NCBI GenBank assembly: GCA_021780695.1
Contig: JAJXYD010000008.1
Coordinates: 1 to 64,000, forward strand
DNA: 64,000 bases
From: Deltaproteobacteria bacterium
GTDB taxonomy: Bacteria > Desulfobacterota > Syntrophobacteria > Syntrophobacterales > Syntrophobacteraceae
Direction: 5' to 3'
Of this stretch, positions 19,325 to 27,794 are shown one piece after another; the first letter of the stretch is position 1; each line of letters opens with the position of its first letter. Under the pieces are notes generated by a model. The model did no database searches. It worked only from the letters and a program-made list of their open reading frames with translations, and was not told where the DNA came from. Position numbers and translations under genes: made by a program.

Positions 19325-19795
19325 ATGGATATCTTCGTAGGCAATCTCTCATTTCAGACGACGGAACAGGAACTGGAGAACGCTTTTAAACCTTTTGGAG
19401 AAGTCAGTTACGTAAAAATTATTACGGATCATGAAACTTCCAAATCCCGTGGGTTTGCATTCGTGAAAATGCCTGTTCAGGAACAGGCCAACGCTGCAAT
19501 CACCAGTTTGAATGGAAAGGAAATGAACGGCTTTATCCTTAAGGTCAATGAAGCCAGACCCAAGGGAGCGGGTTCGGGGCAAACGGGGCGCGGAGCAAGC
19601 AGCTACCCGGCAAGCCCGAGAAGAGAAAATTCGTATTCGCCAAGCCCGTCGGGTTCCTATCGTTTCAATGACAGAAACAACGACACCGATATTTACGATA
19701 CCAAGGGAAATCAGAGCAACGGCGGCCGCGGCCGTAAGGCAAAACGGGGCCGCAACGATACGGGCGGGCGCTCAGGGGGGTCGAGGTGGCATTAG
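19325..19795 (+). CDS. RRM-type RNA-binding protein
   Basis: A 156-residue protein with one RNA recognition motif (residues 1-80): RNP2 is IFVGNL and RNP1 is SRGFAFVKM, both intact. The C-terminal half is a disordered, R/G/S/N-rich tail with RGRKAKRGRNDTGGR, which would add nonspecific RNA affinity. Bacterial homologs are small cold-inducible or post-transcriptional regulators. AAGGA lies six bases upstream of the ATG. The RNA target is unknown. Confidence 0.93.
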   Translation: MDIFVGNLSFQTTEQELENAFKPFGEVSYVKIITDHETSKSRGFAFVKMPVQEQANAAITSLNGKEMNGFILKVNEARPKGAGSGQTGRGASSYPASPRRENSYSPSPSGSYRFNDRNNDTDIYDTKGNQSNGGRGRKAKRGRNDTGGRSGGSRWH

Positions 19796-20019
19796 GATTT
19801 CCGCTCCGATAAATACGACCGCCAGAACCACTCCACGTTATTTCTGTCAGAAGTTCTAACGGAGGGATTTTCAAGTTACCAAAGGTGTGAGAGCGGTTAA
19901 GACCGCTTGCGAAGCTGCGTGCTCTATTTGTTGAAAAACAGAAGTTGCTTCAGCCGGCAACGCTTGGGGAATAACGACAGGGAATCGAGCGAATCCGCCG
20001 GTTCAGAAGGTACATACCC

Positions 20020-20262
20020 ATGGGATTCTTTTATAAGACGTACTTAATCAGGTCTAAATCTCAGCATTCCGAAGCAGACCGGTGGACCTCGGAAGTTGCC
20101 GTTACCCCGAAAGACGCTCAAGGAAGCGAAGCCAGGCAGAAGACCTTTTCCTTAGAAAAGACTTTTGCCAGCAAAGACCTGGCGGATATGGAAGGGATCA
20201 TCTACGCACGGAAAATCATCGACGGGGAGATAGAAGGACTGTCGGTAGAGGAAGCACATTAA
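20020..20262 (+). CDS. Small unknown protein
   Basis: An 80-residue soluble protein, not recognised. It has a beta-like N-terminus (FFYKTYLIRSKS), a polar middle and a C-terminal helix (DLADMEGIIYARKIIDGEIE). It lies about 220 bases downstream of the RRM gene. The upstream gap has a small hairpin, AGCGGT-TAAG-ACCGCT, near 19891. GAAGG before the ATG is a moderate ribosome binding site. A strong inverted repeat follows. Confidence 0.6.
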   Translation: MGFFYKTYLIRSKSQHSEADRWTSEVAVTPKDAQGSEARQKTFSLEKTFASKDLADMEGIIYARKIIDGEIEGLSVEEAH

Positions 20263-20263
20263 A

Positions 20264-20300
20264 GACAGGGGGCGGGGAAAGACTTGCCCCGCCCCCTGTC
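20264..20300. terminator. Strong inverted repeat between convergent genes
   Basis: A perfect 14-bp stem, GACAGGGGGCGGGG (20264-20277) with CCCCGCCCCCTGTC (20287-20300) and a 9-base loop. There is only a short T-run, and it is on the minus-strand side, so it may stop transcription from the right more than from the left. Confidence 0.6.
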
Positions 20301-20527
20301 GTCAAACCGCTAGCAGTGTTCAACGGCGAAGACACGGCGGACAGAGGCACGCCCTACCGGCGCTAATTTATTTCGCAAACCCAGCCGCAAAATAAGTATA
20401 TTTCCTCAATTCATTCCGTTTGAAATTCGATCTCCATCAGGGTTTTGTCTGGTAGAGCTCCGGGCGCGGTCAAAATTTTTGGAATTCTGGCCGCGGGTGG
20501 AAGGTTTTGTCGCGGCTGGAAGCCGTT

Positions 20528-21613
20528 TCAGGCAATCCGCTTTTTAAAAGATCTTAGCAAGTTTCTAAAAGGCTTTGCAATTTTATAGAAGGGGTAGAGG
20601 GTAAAGAAAAGACGAAGTCCATACCTTTCGTCAATTTTGTTTAGCGCTTCATCGCGAACCATGCGCTTTTTCTTGTACTCCTTCCAGAAGTTATAGGCAC
20701 TGTCATAAGCATCCCAGTCGAGCACCTTTTTCCTCTTTATGAGCGGTTGTTCCCTGTCCATGAGCTGAAAAAATTTTTCCGACATGTTGATCACGAATCC
20801 CAAGCCGATCCTGTTTTTCTCCAGGTCAAGTCTAAGGTAATGATTCCGCAGCTTATTGGCAAGTTTTAAGTGCTCTTCAACTTCGTCGGTAACAGTATTG
20901 GCATAATTTGACGATGCTCCCTTCTGACGCCAATGATAAAAGGCCAATTGCCGATCAATCACTCCGATATCAAATTTACTGAGAAATCTTATATTAAAGT
21001 CCCAGTCTCCAAGATAGTTGAACTCTTGATCAAACAGACCTATGGAATCGTGAACGTTACGTCTATAAACAAAAGCGATAGGAGGAAAGATATTTTTACC
21101 GGCCATATTGAACAAGCCGACTTCCCTGAAGGGGAAATAATCCTCTCGCCTAAGCTCGACGATATTGCCATGCGTGTCGATTTCTTCAAAGATCCAGACC
21201 GATTGAGTCGCAACCCCTTGTATGACACTGGAAGGACCGGTGGAATCCAGATATTGGATACATTCGGATAGAAACGATGGGGCCCAGGAGTCGTCATCGT
21301 CATGGATGGCGATATATTCGCTCCGGGCCTCTTTTATGGCGCAGTTAGAGGCATTTTGCATACCCAGGGAGACAGGGTTATTTATAATTTTGACCCGGCC
21401 GCGATAGGCGTCCAGACAGGGTAAGACCACAGAGTTTAAAACGGCCGGGTCCCCACCGTCATTTACGATGACGTGAAGCCAGTCCTCAAAGGACTGTTTT
21501 AGAAGGGACTCCACGGCCCGCTTCAACATCAGGGGCCGATCCTTTGTCCTTGTGATCACACAAATTCGCGGGCCGGGGTCACACACACTCTTCGATTCCT
21601 CCAGCGTCTTCAA
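20528..21613 (-). CDS. Glycosyltransferase family 2 with C-terminal KKKR module
   Basis: A 361-residue GT-A enzyme. The catalytic domain (about 15-260) starts ICVITRTKDRPLMLKRAV and carries the nucleotide-sugar loop with VIVNDGGD and the metal-binding cluster IHDDDDSW. It is very close to the first 265 residues of the fusion gene at 32374-35412. The last 65 residues (DWDAYDSAYNFWKEYKKKR to FKKRIA) are instead shared with the C-terminus of the neighbouring HAD gene. Start is TTG with GGAG nine bases upstream. It follows the HAD gene by 51 bases on the same strand, and both probably act on a surface glycan. Confidence 0.85.
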   Translation of the reverse strand: MKTLEESKSVCDPGPRICVITRTKDRPLMLKRAVESLLKQSFEDWLHVIVNDGGDPAVLNSVVLPCLDAYRGRVKIINNPVSLGMQNASNCAIKEARSEYIAIHDDDDSWAPSFLSECIQYLDSTGPSSVIQGVATQSVWIFEEIDTHGNIVELRREDYFPFREVGLFNMAGKNIFPPIAFVYRRNVHDSIGLFDQEFNYLGDWDFNIRFLSKFDIGVIDRQLAFYHWRQKGASSNYANTVTDEVEEHLKLANKLRNHYLRLDLEKNRIGLGFVINMSEKFFQLMDREQPLIKRKKVLDWDAYDSAYNFWKEYKKKRMVRDEALNKIDERYGLRLFFTLYPFYKIAKPFRNLLRSFKKRIA

Positions 21614-21664
21614 GATGATAGGCTCCTTGAACTCTACGACCTTTGCGAGAAGGACGTCATCGCT

Positions 21665-23977
21665 TCAAGCCATTCTTTTTTTTAAAGATCCGAGCAACTT
21701 TCTAAAAGGCTTTAAAACTTTGTAGACCGGGTACAAGGCGATAAACAGAGCAAGGCCATACCTGTCATCAATTATCGCCAAGGCATCCTGGCGGGGTATG
21801 CGCTTTTTCTTATATTCCTTCCAGATTTGGTAGACCTTGTCATAAGCCTCCCAATCGACCGGATGCTTCCTTTTGAGAAGCCTTTTTTCGGTGGCCGTCA
21901 GCTGAGCCCAAAAACCGGTTTTCCAGTAACAGCGTTCGTAGGCTTCCCGCAAGGCGGCCCTGTCGGCTCGCCGGTTCTTTGGAGGCAGCTTGGCGATGTA
22001 GCGCAGCGGTCCGTTTCCCCCGAAACTGTTGCGATGGGAAAGCTCTCCAAGCATTTGGGCCTCATGGGGCAAGGGATGGCGCAGTAATCTTTCAAACGCG
22101 GCGTCGAGATAGGCGGAGGCGGGTGGGGTAAAATCGGCGTCGGGGAAAAGGTCCGCTGCCTCGCTTACAAATTCAAGCGCGGCTTCCCGGGCTAAGTCCA
22201 GGTATCCCTGCTGCCTATCGCCAAGCTCTTTTGCGCCATAGAGGGGGCGCCAGCCGCCGCTGCCCTTCTCAATGCCGACAATCGAAGGGTGTGGGGCGCA
22301 AAAAAACGACTCCAAGACTTCAACGCCTTCCCGAATCAAATTGGCTCGATGCTCCGGGCGATCCAGGTGCACATAGAAAGAGTCGAGCCGGCACCCCGAT
22401 GTCAATGCCCTTTCAGCAAATCGCCATGTTGAAAAATAGAGCCCATGTAGGCGCGGCTTTTCCCCATCAGTGGTTAACAGGTCAGAGAACGACTTGATCG
22501 AAGAGGCCTGCCAGCCGATGTCTACAATGGCCGAATTGGCCGAGCAGATTCGGGCATCGGTTAAATAGGAGAGAAGCCTTTTTCTTTCCCGGGCGCAAAC
22601 GGCCAGGATATCGCCGGAAATGCCAACTATCAGCCTACGAAGCTTATCGCGCAGTTGGTCGGATATAAAAGCACCTTGCGGGGTAGTCATCACCTGGTCA
22701 AAGGAAGTGAATCCAAAATCGGGGATGCGGCTCGCATAAAGGGCCGGGTCGAGACCAATCCGTTCAAGGAAGTCTCCAAGACACATACAGGGATTGGGTT
22801 CTGTAAGGAATGCGAGCGCATCGGCATCGATGGTCCTTATACGCGGTACGTTAAGCAATCGGCGGGAGGCGTAGAGGTAGTCGGCATCCAGGCTAAATTT
22901 CCAACGCTCCTTGAGCAGAGCAAACACCTTGCTCAGGTAATATCCATCCCGGGCCAGGAAGAAAAGCTTATCGACATCGAGTTGCCCGGCCTGCCGGATC
23001 GTCCATGTGACAAAGGATAAATAGAGGGGCCCGATAAGCTCGTATCCGATCGTTTTCCAAAAGTCCGCAGCTTTGGTGCAATCGACCGTGTGACTAAGCC
23101 TGCGCTTTCGCACCAACCCGGTATAGATGCTCGAAGAGAGGTCCCAGTCCCCCTTTGCCGCATCGGTGCCGCCCTGATCGACAAAGGGGATTTGTTCGGG
23201 CTCCGGCCGCCAGTGCAACGATTTTAGTCCCCTGCGACCGGCTTGTTGGAAATCCGACCATTCATTATCGCCTATGTGCAAAATATTTACCGGATCGCCC
23301 CCGAATTTATCTATCACCAGGTCGAAGAGTTCGCCGTCATGCTTGGTCACCCGAGCCTCGGAGGAAATCAGGAGGTTTTCAGCGCAAAACCCATTTATTT
23401 GGAGTAAATGCGCCATATCGGAGCCTTGCAAGTACATATCGGAGGTAAAAGCAATGGTCTTTGCCCGGGAACCGGCCAGTTCAAAGAGCCTTGCCGTGCC
23501 GGGGTTTGGGTAGATAAGCCTTTGCTCACAAACCATCTCCAGCTCGACTAAGGCCTTCAAGGCGCTTTCACCGACTCCCGCAAGCTCTCCCAGAACAGAA
23601 TAGATCTCTTCGAGATTGGTGTCGCGGTAACCGTGTTTTTCCAAGGCCCTGCGGCGCGCAATTGTCTCGGCATTGACCCGAAGCTCTCTAAACCGGGCCT
23701 GCGGATCGTTCAAAATCCTGCGCGCTTCGTTTTCCATGTAGACAAAGACATCGGTTGGACGCCTGGTTTTTCGCAAAAGGAGCGTGTCAAAGATATCAAA
23801 GGAGACAACCTCTACCAGGGGGAGCAGTTTGCAAAAGCTCTCATAAGCTGAGTCCCGCCGCTGGGCCGCCGGTTTGTAAGACCCGCGCGCCAAATTAGAA
23901 ACCGGGCCCAGGACGCCTTCTTTTATCCTCACGGCAAGCCGAGAGATAGCGGCACACACTCTTAAATTCCCTCCCAT
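21665..23977 (-). CDS. HAD-superfamily protein of glycan clusters (COG5610-like)
   Basis: A 770-residue protein. A HAD domain occupies about 50-280: motif I SFDIFDTLLLRK, motif II FTSDMYL, and motif IV HIGDNEWSDFQQAG. A second large domain (about 300-690), including LDVDKLFFLARDGYYLSKVF and SAIVDIGWQASS, is typical of long HAD proteins in polysaccharide regions. The C-terminal 65 residues match the end of the adjacent glycosyltransferase. The first 280 and following residues match the second part of the fusion protein at 32374-35412. Its activity, perhaps phosphate removal from a sugar or glycan carrier, is inferred only from the fold. The start lacks a good ribosome binding site. Confidence 0.78.
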   Translation of the reverse strand: MGGNLRVCAAISRLAVRIKEGVLGPVSNLARGSYKPAAQRRDSAYESFCKLLPLVEVVSFDIFDTLLLRKTRRPTDVFVYMENEARRILNDPQARFRELRVNAETIARRRALEKHGYRDTNLEEIYSVLGELAGVGESALKALVELEMVCEQRLIYPNPGTARLFELAGSRAKTIAFTSDMYLQGSDMAHLLQINGFCAENLLISSEARVTKHDGELFDLVIDKFGGDPVNILHIGDNEWSDFQQAGRRGLKSLHWRPEPEQIPFVDQGGTDAAKGDWDLSSSIYTGLVRKRRLSHTVDCTKAADFWKTIGYELIGPLYLSFVTWTIRQAGQLDVDKLFFLARDGYYLSKVFALLKERWKFSLDADYLYASRRLLNVPRIRTIDADALAFLTEPNPCMCLGDFLERIGLDPALYASRIPDFGFTSFDQVMTTPQGAFISDQLRDKLRRLIVGISGDILAVCARERKRLLSYLTDARICSANSAIVDIGWQASSIKSFSDLLTTDGEKPRLHGLYFSTWRFAERALTSGCRLDSFYVHLDRPEHRANLIREGVEVLESFFCAPHPSIVGIEKGSGGWRPLYGAKELGDRQQGYLDLAREAALEFVSEAADLFPDADFTPPASAYLDAAFERLLRHPLPHEAQMLGELSHRNSFGGNGPLRYIAKLPPKNRRADRAALREAYERCYWKTGFWAQLTATEKRLLKRKHPVDWEAYDKVYQIWKEYKKKRIPRQDALAIIDDRYGLALFIALYPVYKVLKPFRKLLGSLKKRMA

Positions 23978-24286
23978 GTTCTAAAACATTGCCGGGTCCT
24001 TTACCCCCTGGCCGGGTATCACCCCGAAACACACCGATTCAGGCTTACAGCATGCCTCAATTATCAGCCGGTGTCCATACCTTGCGAAGGGTGGGGACAC
24101 GGGTCCGGCCGCCCGGCAAGTTCGGACATAATGGCGAGCATCAGGGTGGCGCACGATGTCCCGCACAATTTAGGGGCAATCGCCCTTTGAAGGACTCAAG
24201 GACCATTGACAAATACGAAGGCGGCGCTATACTCCCCCACCTGTATCCCCCGATAGTTTCCAAACCTTGTTTTGAGGAGAAAAAGA
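23978..24286. other. Intergenic region, divergent promoters
   Basis: About 310 bases between the divergent HAD and MlaC-like genes. No gene seen. Promoters for both directions should lie here; AAGGACCATTGACAAATACG near 24196 contains a TTGACA-type -35 hexamer at 24206-24211, and CTATAC lies about 18 bases further on, a reasonable candidate for the MlaC-like gene. Confidence 0.4.
24206..24235 (+). promoter_or_regulatory. Candidate sigma-70 promoter of the MlaC-like gene
   Basis: TTGACA is followed after about 16-18 bases by a TATACT-like element (in GGCGCTATACTCCC), roughly 55 bases before the GTG start. This is the best consensus match among the intergenic regions in the window, but it was spotted by eye only. 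Confidence 0.45.
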
Positions 24287-24925
24287 GTGACCTACGCATC
24301 CAAAGCGGCCAGATTTTCCGTTATGCCGTGTATCTTATTGTCTTTGCTTTTTACCCCCGGCATTGTTTTCGCCTCTCCAGCGGACCAGTCATCCCCCCTG
24401 GCTATTATAAAGAGCGGCACGCAAAAGGCGCTCGAAATTTTGCACGAGTCGGAAAGCGGCCAGGGCCGTTCCTTGAAGGCGCGAAAAGATGAAATCCTAA
24501 AATTAGTCGACCACTATTTCAATTTCGACGAAATGGCAAAAAGTGCGCTGGGCCATCCGTGGAAAGAACAGACGCCGCAGAAGCGCGCGGAGTTCGTAAG
24601 CTTATTTAAGCAGCTTCTGTTCAATACCTACGTTGACCGCCTTCAGAATTATACGGGCCATAACGAACAGGTCTCCTACGATTCCCAGCAGATCAGCGGC
24701 GATTATGCGCTCGTTAGAACCCATGTCCTTTTCCAGGGCAACGATAACGTAACGCTGGACTACAGGCTGCACAAAAAAGACAACAAGTGGAAGGTCTGCG
24801 ACGTAACCGTCGAGGGGATCAGCCTGGTCGTAAACTACCGAAGCCAGTTTTCCTCGATTCTTTCAAACGAATCGTTTGATGCTCTTTTGCAAAGGCTCAG
24901 GCAAAAAGTTCAGCAAACGAGCTAG
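24287..24925 (+). CDS. mlaC: MlaC-family periplasmic lipid-transport protein
   Basis: A 212-residue exported protein of the MlaC/Ttg2D family, which carries phospholipid between the outer-membrane and inner-membrane Mla complexes. A signal peptide ends near VFA-SPAD. The conserved segments EILKLVDHYFNFDEMAKSALG, TPQKRAEFVSLFKQLL and the late WKVCDVTVEGISLVVNYR are characteristic. The GTG start is chosen because AGGAGA sits six bases upstream; a TTG 15 bases earlier would overlap this site. No mlaD, mlaE or mlaF gene is next to it, so the rest of the transporter must be elsewhere. The symbol names the family. Confidence 0.88.
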   Translation: MTYASKAARFSVMPCILLSLLFTPGIVFASPADQSSPLAIIKSGTQKALEILHESESGQGRSLKARKDEILKLVDHYFNFDEMAKSALGHPWKEQTPQKRAEFVSLFKQLLFNTYVDRLQNYTGHNEQVSYDSQQISGDYALVRTHVLFQGNDNVTLDYRLHKKDNKWKVCDVTVEGISLVVNYRSQFSSILSNESFDALLQRLRQKVQQTS

Positions 24926-24987
24926 TAATTCGAGGGGGGAAACTTTCCAAGTCCCCCCTACCCAACCACCCCTCTGTCTAATTCGCA

Positions 24988-25383
24988 CTATTTAGCGGAG
25001 TGGTTTGCCCCGCGCCAGCCATCCACACTGAAGGCCCCCGCCCCGTTTGCCGTCAGCAGCAATAACCCTCCGGATATCGCAAGGTCTTTCATAAACATAA
25101 GCTGCTGCATGGTGTCTGCGAAGTCATGGTGAAAAATGAGGGCGGCGATAAGGCAAAATCCGGCAAGCAGCGCAGACAGAAGCCGTGTCTGAAATCCCAG
25201 GACCAGCCCGATACCGCCTATGAGTTCCAAAGCGATGACCAGCGGCAGGAGCAGTGTGGGGGTATGATAGGCTGTCATGTAGGCGCTCGTTGCCGCATAC
25301 CCTGCTCCGAGTTTGCCATAGCCCGCAATCAGAAATATTTGGGCAAGAAGTATTCTTGAAAAGAACGAAAGGATGTTTTTCAT
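24988..25383 (-). CDS. DoxX-family membrane protein
   Basis: A 131-residue integral membrane protein with four predicted helices and the DoxX pattern: an N-terminal RILLAQIFLIAGYGKL, then LVIALELIGGIGLVLGF and LAGFCLIAALIFHHDF. Members are linked to quinone or thiol redox processes, but most are uncharacterised. AAGGAG lies before the ATG. It converges with the MlaC-like gene; a weak G/C hairpin (24933-24959) lies between them. Confidence 0.88.
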   Translation of the reverse strand: MKNILSFFSRILLAQIFLIAGYGKLGAGYAATSAYMTAYHTPTLLLPLVIALELIGGIGLVLGFQTRLLSALLAGFCLIAALIFHHDFADTMQQLMFMKDLAISGGLLLLTANGAGAFSVDGWRGANHSAK

Positions 25384-25451
25384 GGCGGACTCCTTCGGTT
25401 GGTCCCATTATTTAGACCAAAGTTAGAGAAATTCAAGGTGGAATCAAATTC

Positions 25452-25656
25452 TCAACATTCAGGAATTCGGACCTCTTTGTCGTGGCTAAATAACTCGTCC
25501 CTTTCTTTGATGAGTTGTTGTTTCCATTGGCCGATCGACTGCGGGCGAAAAACGGCGTTCACCCGCGAGTCAACTGAGGATTTTCACCCTCTTTAGGGCT
25601 TTCAGGGCCACTTTGAGCTTCAACCGAGCTGTGAAGTCCCTTCGTTTCGCCGCCAT
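25452..25656 (-). pseudogene. IS3-type transposase OrfA relic
   Basis: On the minus strand, an ATG at 25656 opens a frame reading MAAKRRDFTARLKLKVALK, which matches the start of IS3-family OrfA (typically KRRxFSAEFKAKVALEALK). It stops after 28 residues. In another frame the similarity resumes with SRVNAVFRPQSIGQWKQQL and IKERDELF, corresponding to the VHPxQIxQWKKQLLExAxELF segment of the helix-turn-helix region. At least one frameshift has destroyed it. No OrfB and no terminal inverted repeats were seen, so it is an old fragment. Confidence 0.7.
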
Positions 25657-26058
25657 CGGCCCGGCGTCCACGCTCCGGTGAATTGTATCCTAAATCCTCC
25701 TAAGAACGTGATCTGAAAATCGGGGCTAATTATATCCCGCCAATCAAGGGGGGGGTAATCCACTCGGCATAGCGCGCCGCCCAAGCTTCGAGGAAGCTTC
25801 TGGCGCCGTTTCACAAATTTTTGCGAGACATCGAAAAAGTCCTCTTTTGCTTTCAGAAAGACCTCCGGCAGGCAAGGAGCCGGCACGTTACGCCAACGCT
25901 TCCGGAACAGGGCAGCGCCACGGGCGCTTTTCACGCCAATTTTTCGCCCCCATGTTTTTCCCCAAGCAGCTTTCATTACCGGATACACGGTATCAGGACA
26001 AAATCCTTTCGACCGTTTTATCCTGGAAATTCAAGACGGAAGGTTGTACATTTTGGGA
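25657..26058. other. Intergenic region upstream of radC
   Basis: About 400 bases beyond the transposase relic without a supported gene. Overlapping frames on both strands lack motifs. Given the relic next to it, this may be degraded mobile-element or former coding DNA. Confidence 0.4.
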
Positions 26059-26784
26059 ATGAAGAATCCCGAAGACTCGCAAATTCCTGCCAAGTCCAGT
26101 GATAAATCGGGCCACCAGGGCCATTGGGAAAGACTGCGCGAAAGGTTTTCAAAGGGCGGTCTTAGCGGCTTTCACGACTATGAAATCCTAGAACTTCTGC
26201 TCACCTATATTTTTCGCAGAGGCAACCCCAAACCGACCGCAAAAGAGCTTTTAAATAATTTTGGAAATAATCTTGCTTCGGTTCTGGACGCCCCGGTCGA
26301 GGAACTGTGCAAGATAAAGGGAATAGGCAAGGAGGCCGCGACACTGATAAGCTTTATCCCCCAGCTTTTCGAGGCTTACCAGAAGAGCCGCTGGGACCTG
26401 CAGGAAAGCATTTGCTCGACTGAAAGCGCGGTTTCCTATCTGCGCGCCCATCTCGGAACCCAGAGAAACGAGGTCTTCTGCGTTTTGGCCCTAGACAGTC
26501 AAAACCGGCTTATCGCCATCGAGCAGGTCCAGCAGGGAAGCGTAAACCGCACGGCGGTCTTTCCACGCCTGGTAGCGGAGGTAAGCTTAAAACATCGCGC
26601 AACGGCCGTGATCCTTGCCCATAACCATCCGGGCGGAAGCCCTACCCCATCGGGAGCCGACAGGCAGCTTACGAAGAAGCTCAAAATCATGCTGACAGAC
26701 CTCGACATCGTGGTCCACGATCATATAATCGTAGCGGGCCAGGACCAATATTACTCCTTTGCCGAAAACGGAGGCCTGGAATGA
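26059..26784 (+). CDS. radC: RadC-family JAB/MPN protein
   Basis: A 241-residue protein of the RadC (UPF0758) family. A helix-hairpin-helix segment (VEELCKIKGIGKEAATL) precedes the JAB1/MPN metalloprotease-like domain, whose zinc motif HNHPGGSPTPSGAD is intact. Despite the name, a role in DNA repair has not been firmly shown for the family. The ATG at 26059 is preferred; the frame continues to a TTG 15 bases earlier that sits too close to GGAAGG. It overlaps the next gene by four bases. Confidence 0.92.
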   Translation: MKNPEDSQIPAKSSDKSGHQGHWERLRERFSKGGLSGFHDYEILELLLTYIFRRGNPKPTAKELLNNFGNNLASVLDAPVEELCKIKGIGKEAATLISFIPQLFEAYQKSRWDLQESICSTESAVSYLRAHLGTQRNEVFCVLALDSQNRLIAIEQVQQGSVNRTAVFPRLVAEVSLKHRATAVILAHNHPGGSPTPSGADRQLTKKLKIMLTDLDIVVHDHIIVAGQDQYYSFAENGGLE

Positions 26785-27791
26785 AGGCGCGAACCATGCC
26801 CGCCGTAGTGACAGGGGGCGAGGCGCAAAAGGGCGATTGGAAGGACGTGGGAATTGAGAGCGTTGCAATTCCTTCTCCCAAGGAAGGCGAAGCCCTCGTT
26901 CAGGTGGAAGCCTGTTCGGTAAACCGCGCCGATCTGCTCCAACGGCGCGGCCTTTATCCGCCTCCACCCGGCGCAAGCCCTCTTTTAGGGCTGGACTTTG
27001 CCGGGTTTGTCGTCGAGGATCCGGCAGGCGGAGCGGTTGTCAAAGGCAGCGAAAGGGTTTTCGGGATAGTCGCAGGCGGGGGCTACGGAAGATACGCGGC
27101 GGTCCCGGTCGAGCATCTGGTAAGGATACCCGAAAACCTCAGTTTTATCGAAGCGGCCGCGGCCGCCGAGGTTTTCTTCACCGCCTATTACAACCTGCTG
27201 GTTCTGGCCGAGATGAAAGCCGCAGACACCGTTCTTTTGCACGGCGGAGGCAGCGGGGTGGGTACGGCCGCGATACAGCTTTGCTCCGCTATCGGGGCCA
27301 GGGTTTTGATCACGGCGGGCAGTGATGAAAAGATCAAACGGGCAATCGATCTTGGGGCCTTCGCCGGGATAAATTACCGTAGCGAAGATTTTTCGAAGCG
27401 AGCGATGGAAATTACGGAGGGCCAGGGCGTAGACATAGTTTTGGACTGCATCGGGGCGCCCTACCTCGCAGGACATCTTGAAGCGCTCAGACCCCGGGGA
27501 AGGCTGGTTTTAATCGGACTCATGGGAGGCAGCTCGGCAGAAATCGGCCTTGCGCCGATCCTTGTCAAAAGGCTAAAAATCATCGGTTCGGTTTTACGCA
27601 GCCAGTCCAGAGAGGAAAAGGCGGAAATCACGCGCGGGTTCACCCGGACCGTGGTGCCGCTGCTCGAGTCGGGACGGGTAAAACCCGTAGTCGACCGTAT
27701 ATTTTCCATATCGGAAGTAGATGAGGCTCACCGGTATCTTGCCTCCGGAGAGCATTTTGGAAAAATCGTGCTCACATGGAAATCTTTTTAG
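26781..27791 (+). CDS. NAD(P)H quinone oxidoreductase, PIG3 type
   Basis: A 336-residue medium-chain reductase. The GroES-like domain includes VEACSVNRADLLQRRGLYPPPPG, a hallmark of the PIG3/quinone oxidoreductase branch; the Rossmann domain has VLLHGGGSGVGTAAIQL. The catalytic-zinc ligands of alcohol dehydrogenases are absent, as expected. It would reduce quinones or related carbonyls with NADPH in the cytoplasm. The ATG overlaps the radC stop (ATGA), and the ABC ATPase starts three bases after its stop, so the three form an operon. Confidence 0.92.
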   Translation: MKARTMPAVVTGGEAQKGDWKDVGIESVAIPSPKEGEALVQVEACSVNRADLLQRRGLYPPPPGASPLLGLDFAGFVVEDPAGGAVVKGSERVFGIVAGGGYGRYAAVPVEHLVRIPENLSFIEAAAAAEVFFTAYYNLLVLAEMKAADTVLLHGGGSGVGTAAIQLCSAIGARVLITAGSDEKIKRAIDLGAFAGINYRSEDFSKRAMEITEGQGVDIVLDCIGAPYLAGHLEALRPRGRLVLIGLMGGSSAEIGLAPILVKRLKIIGSVLRSQSREEKAEITRGFTRTVVPLLESGRVKPVVDRIFSISEVDEAHRYLASGEHFGKIVLTWKSF

Positions 27792-27794
27792 AAA

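Noticed and set aside
25620..25988. 122-codon minus-strand frame upstream of radC
   Set aside because: Runs against the transposase relic, no motif, no good start and poor composition.
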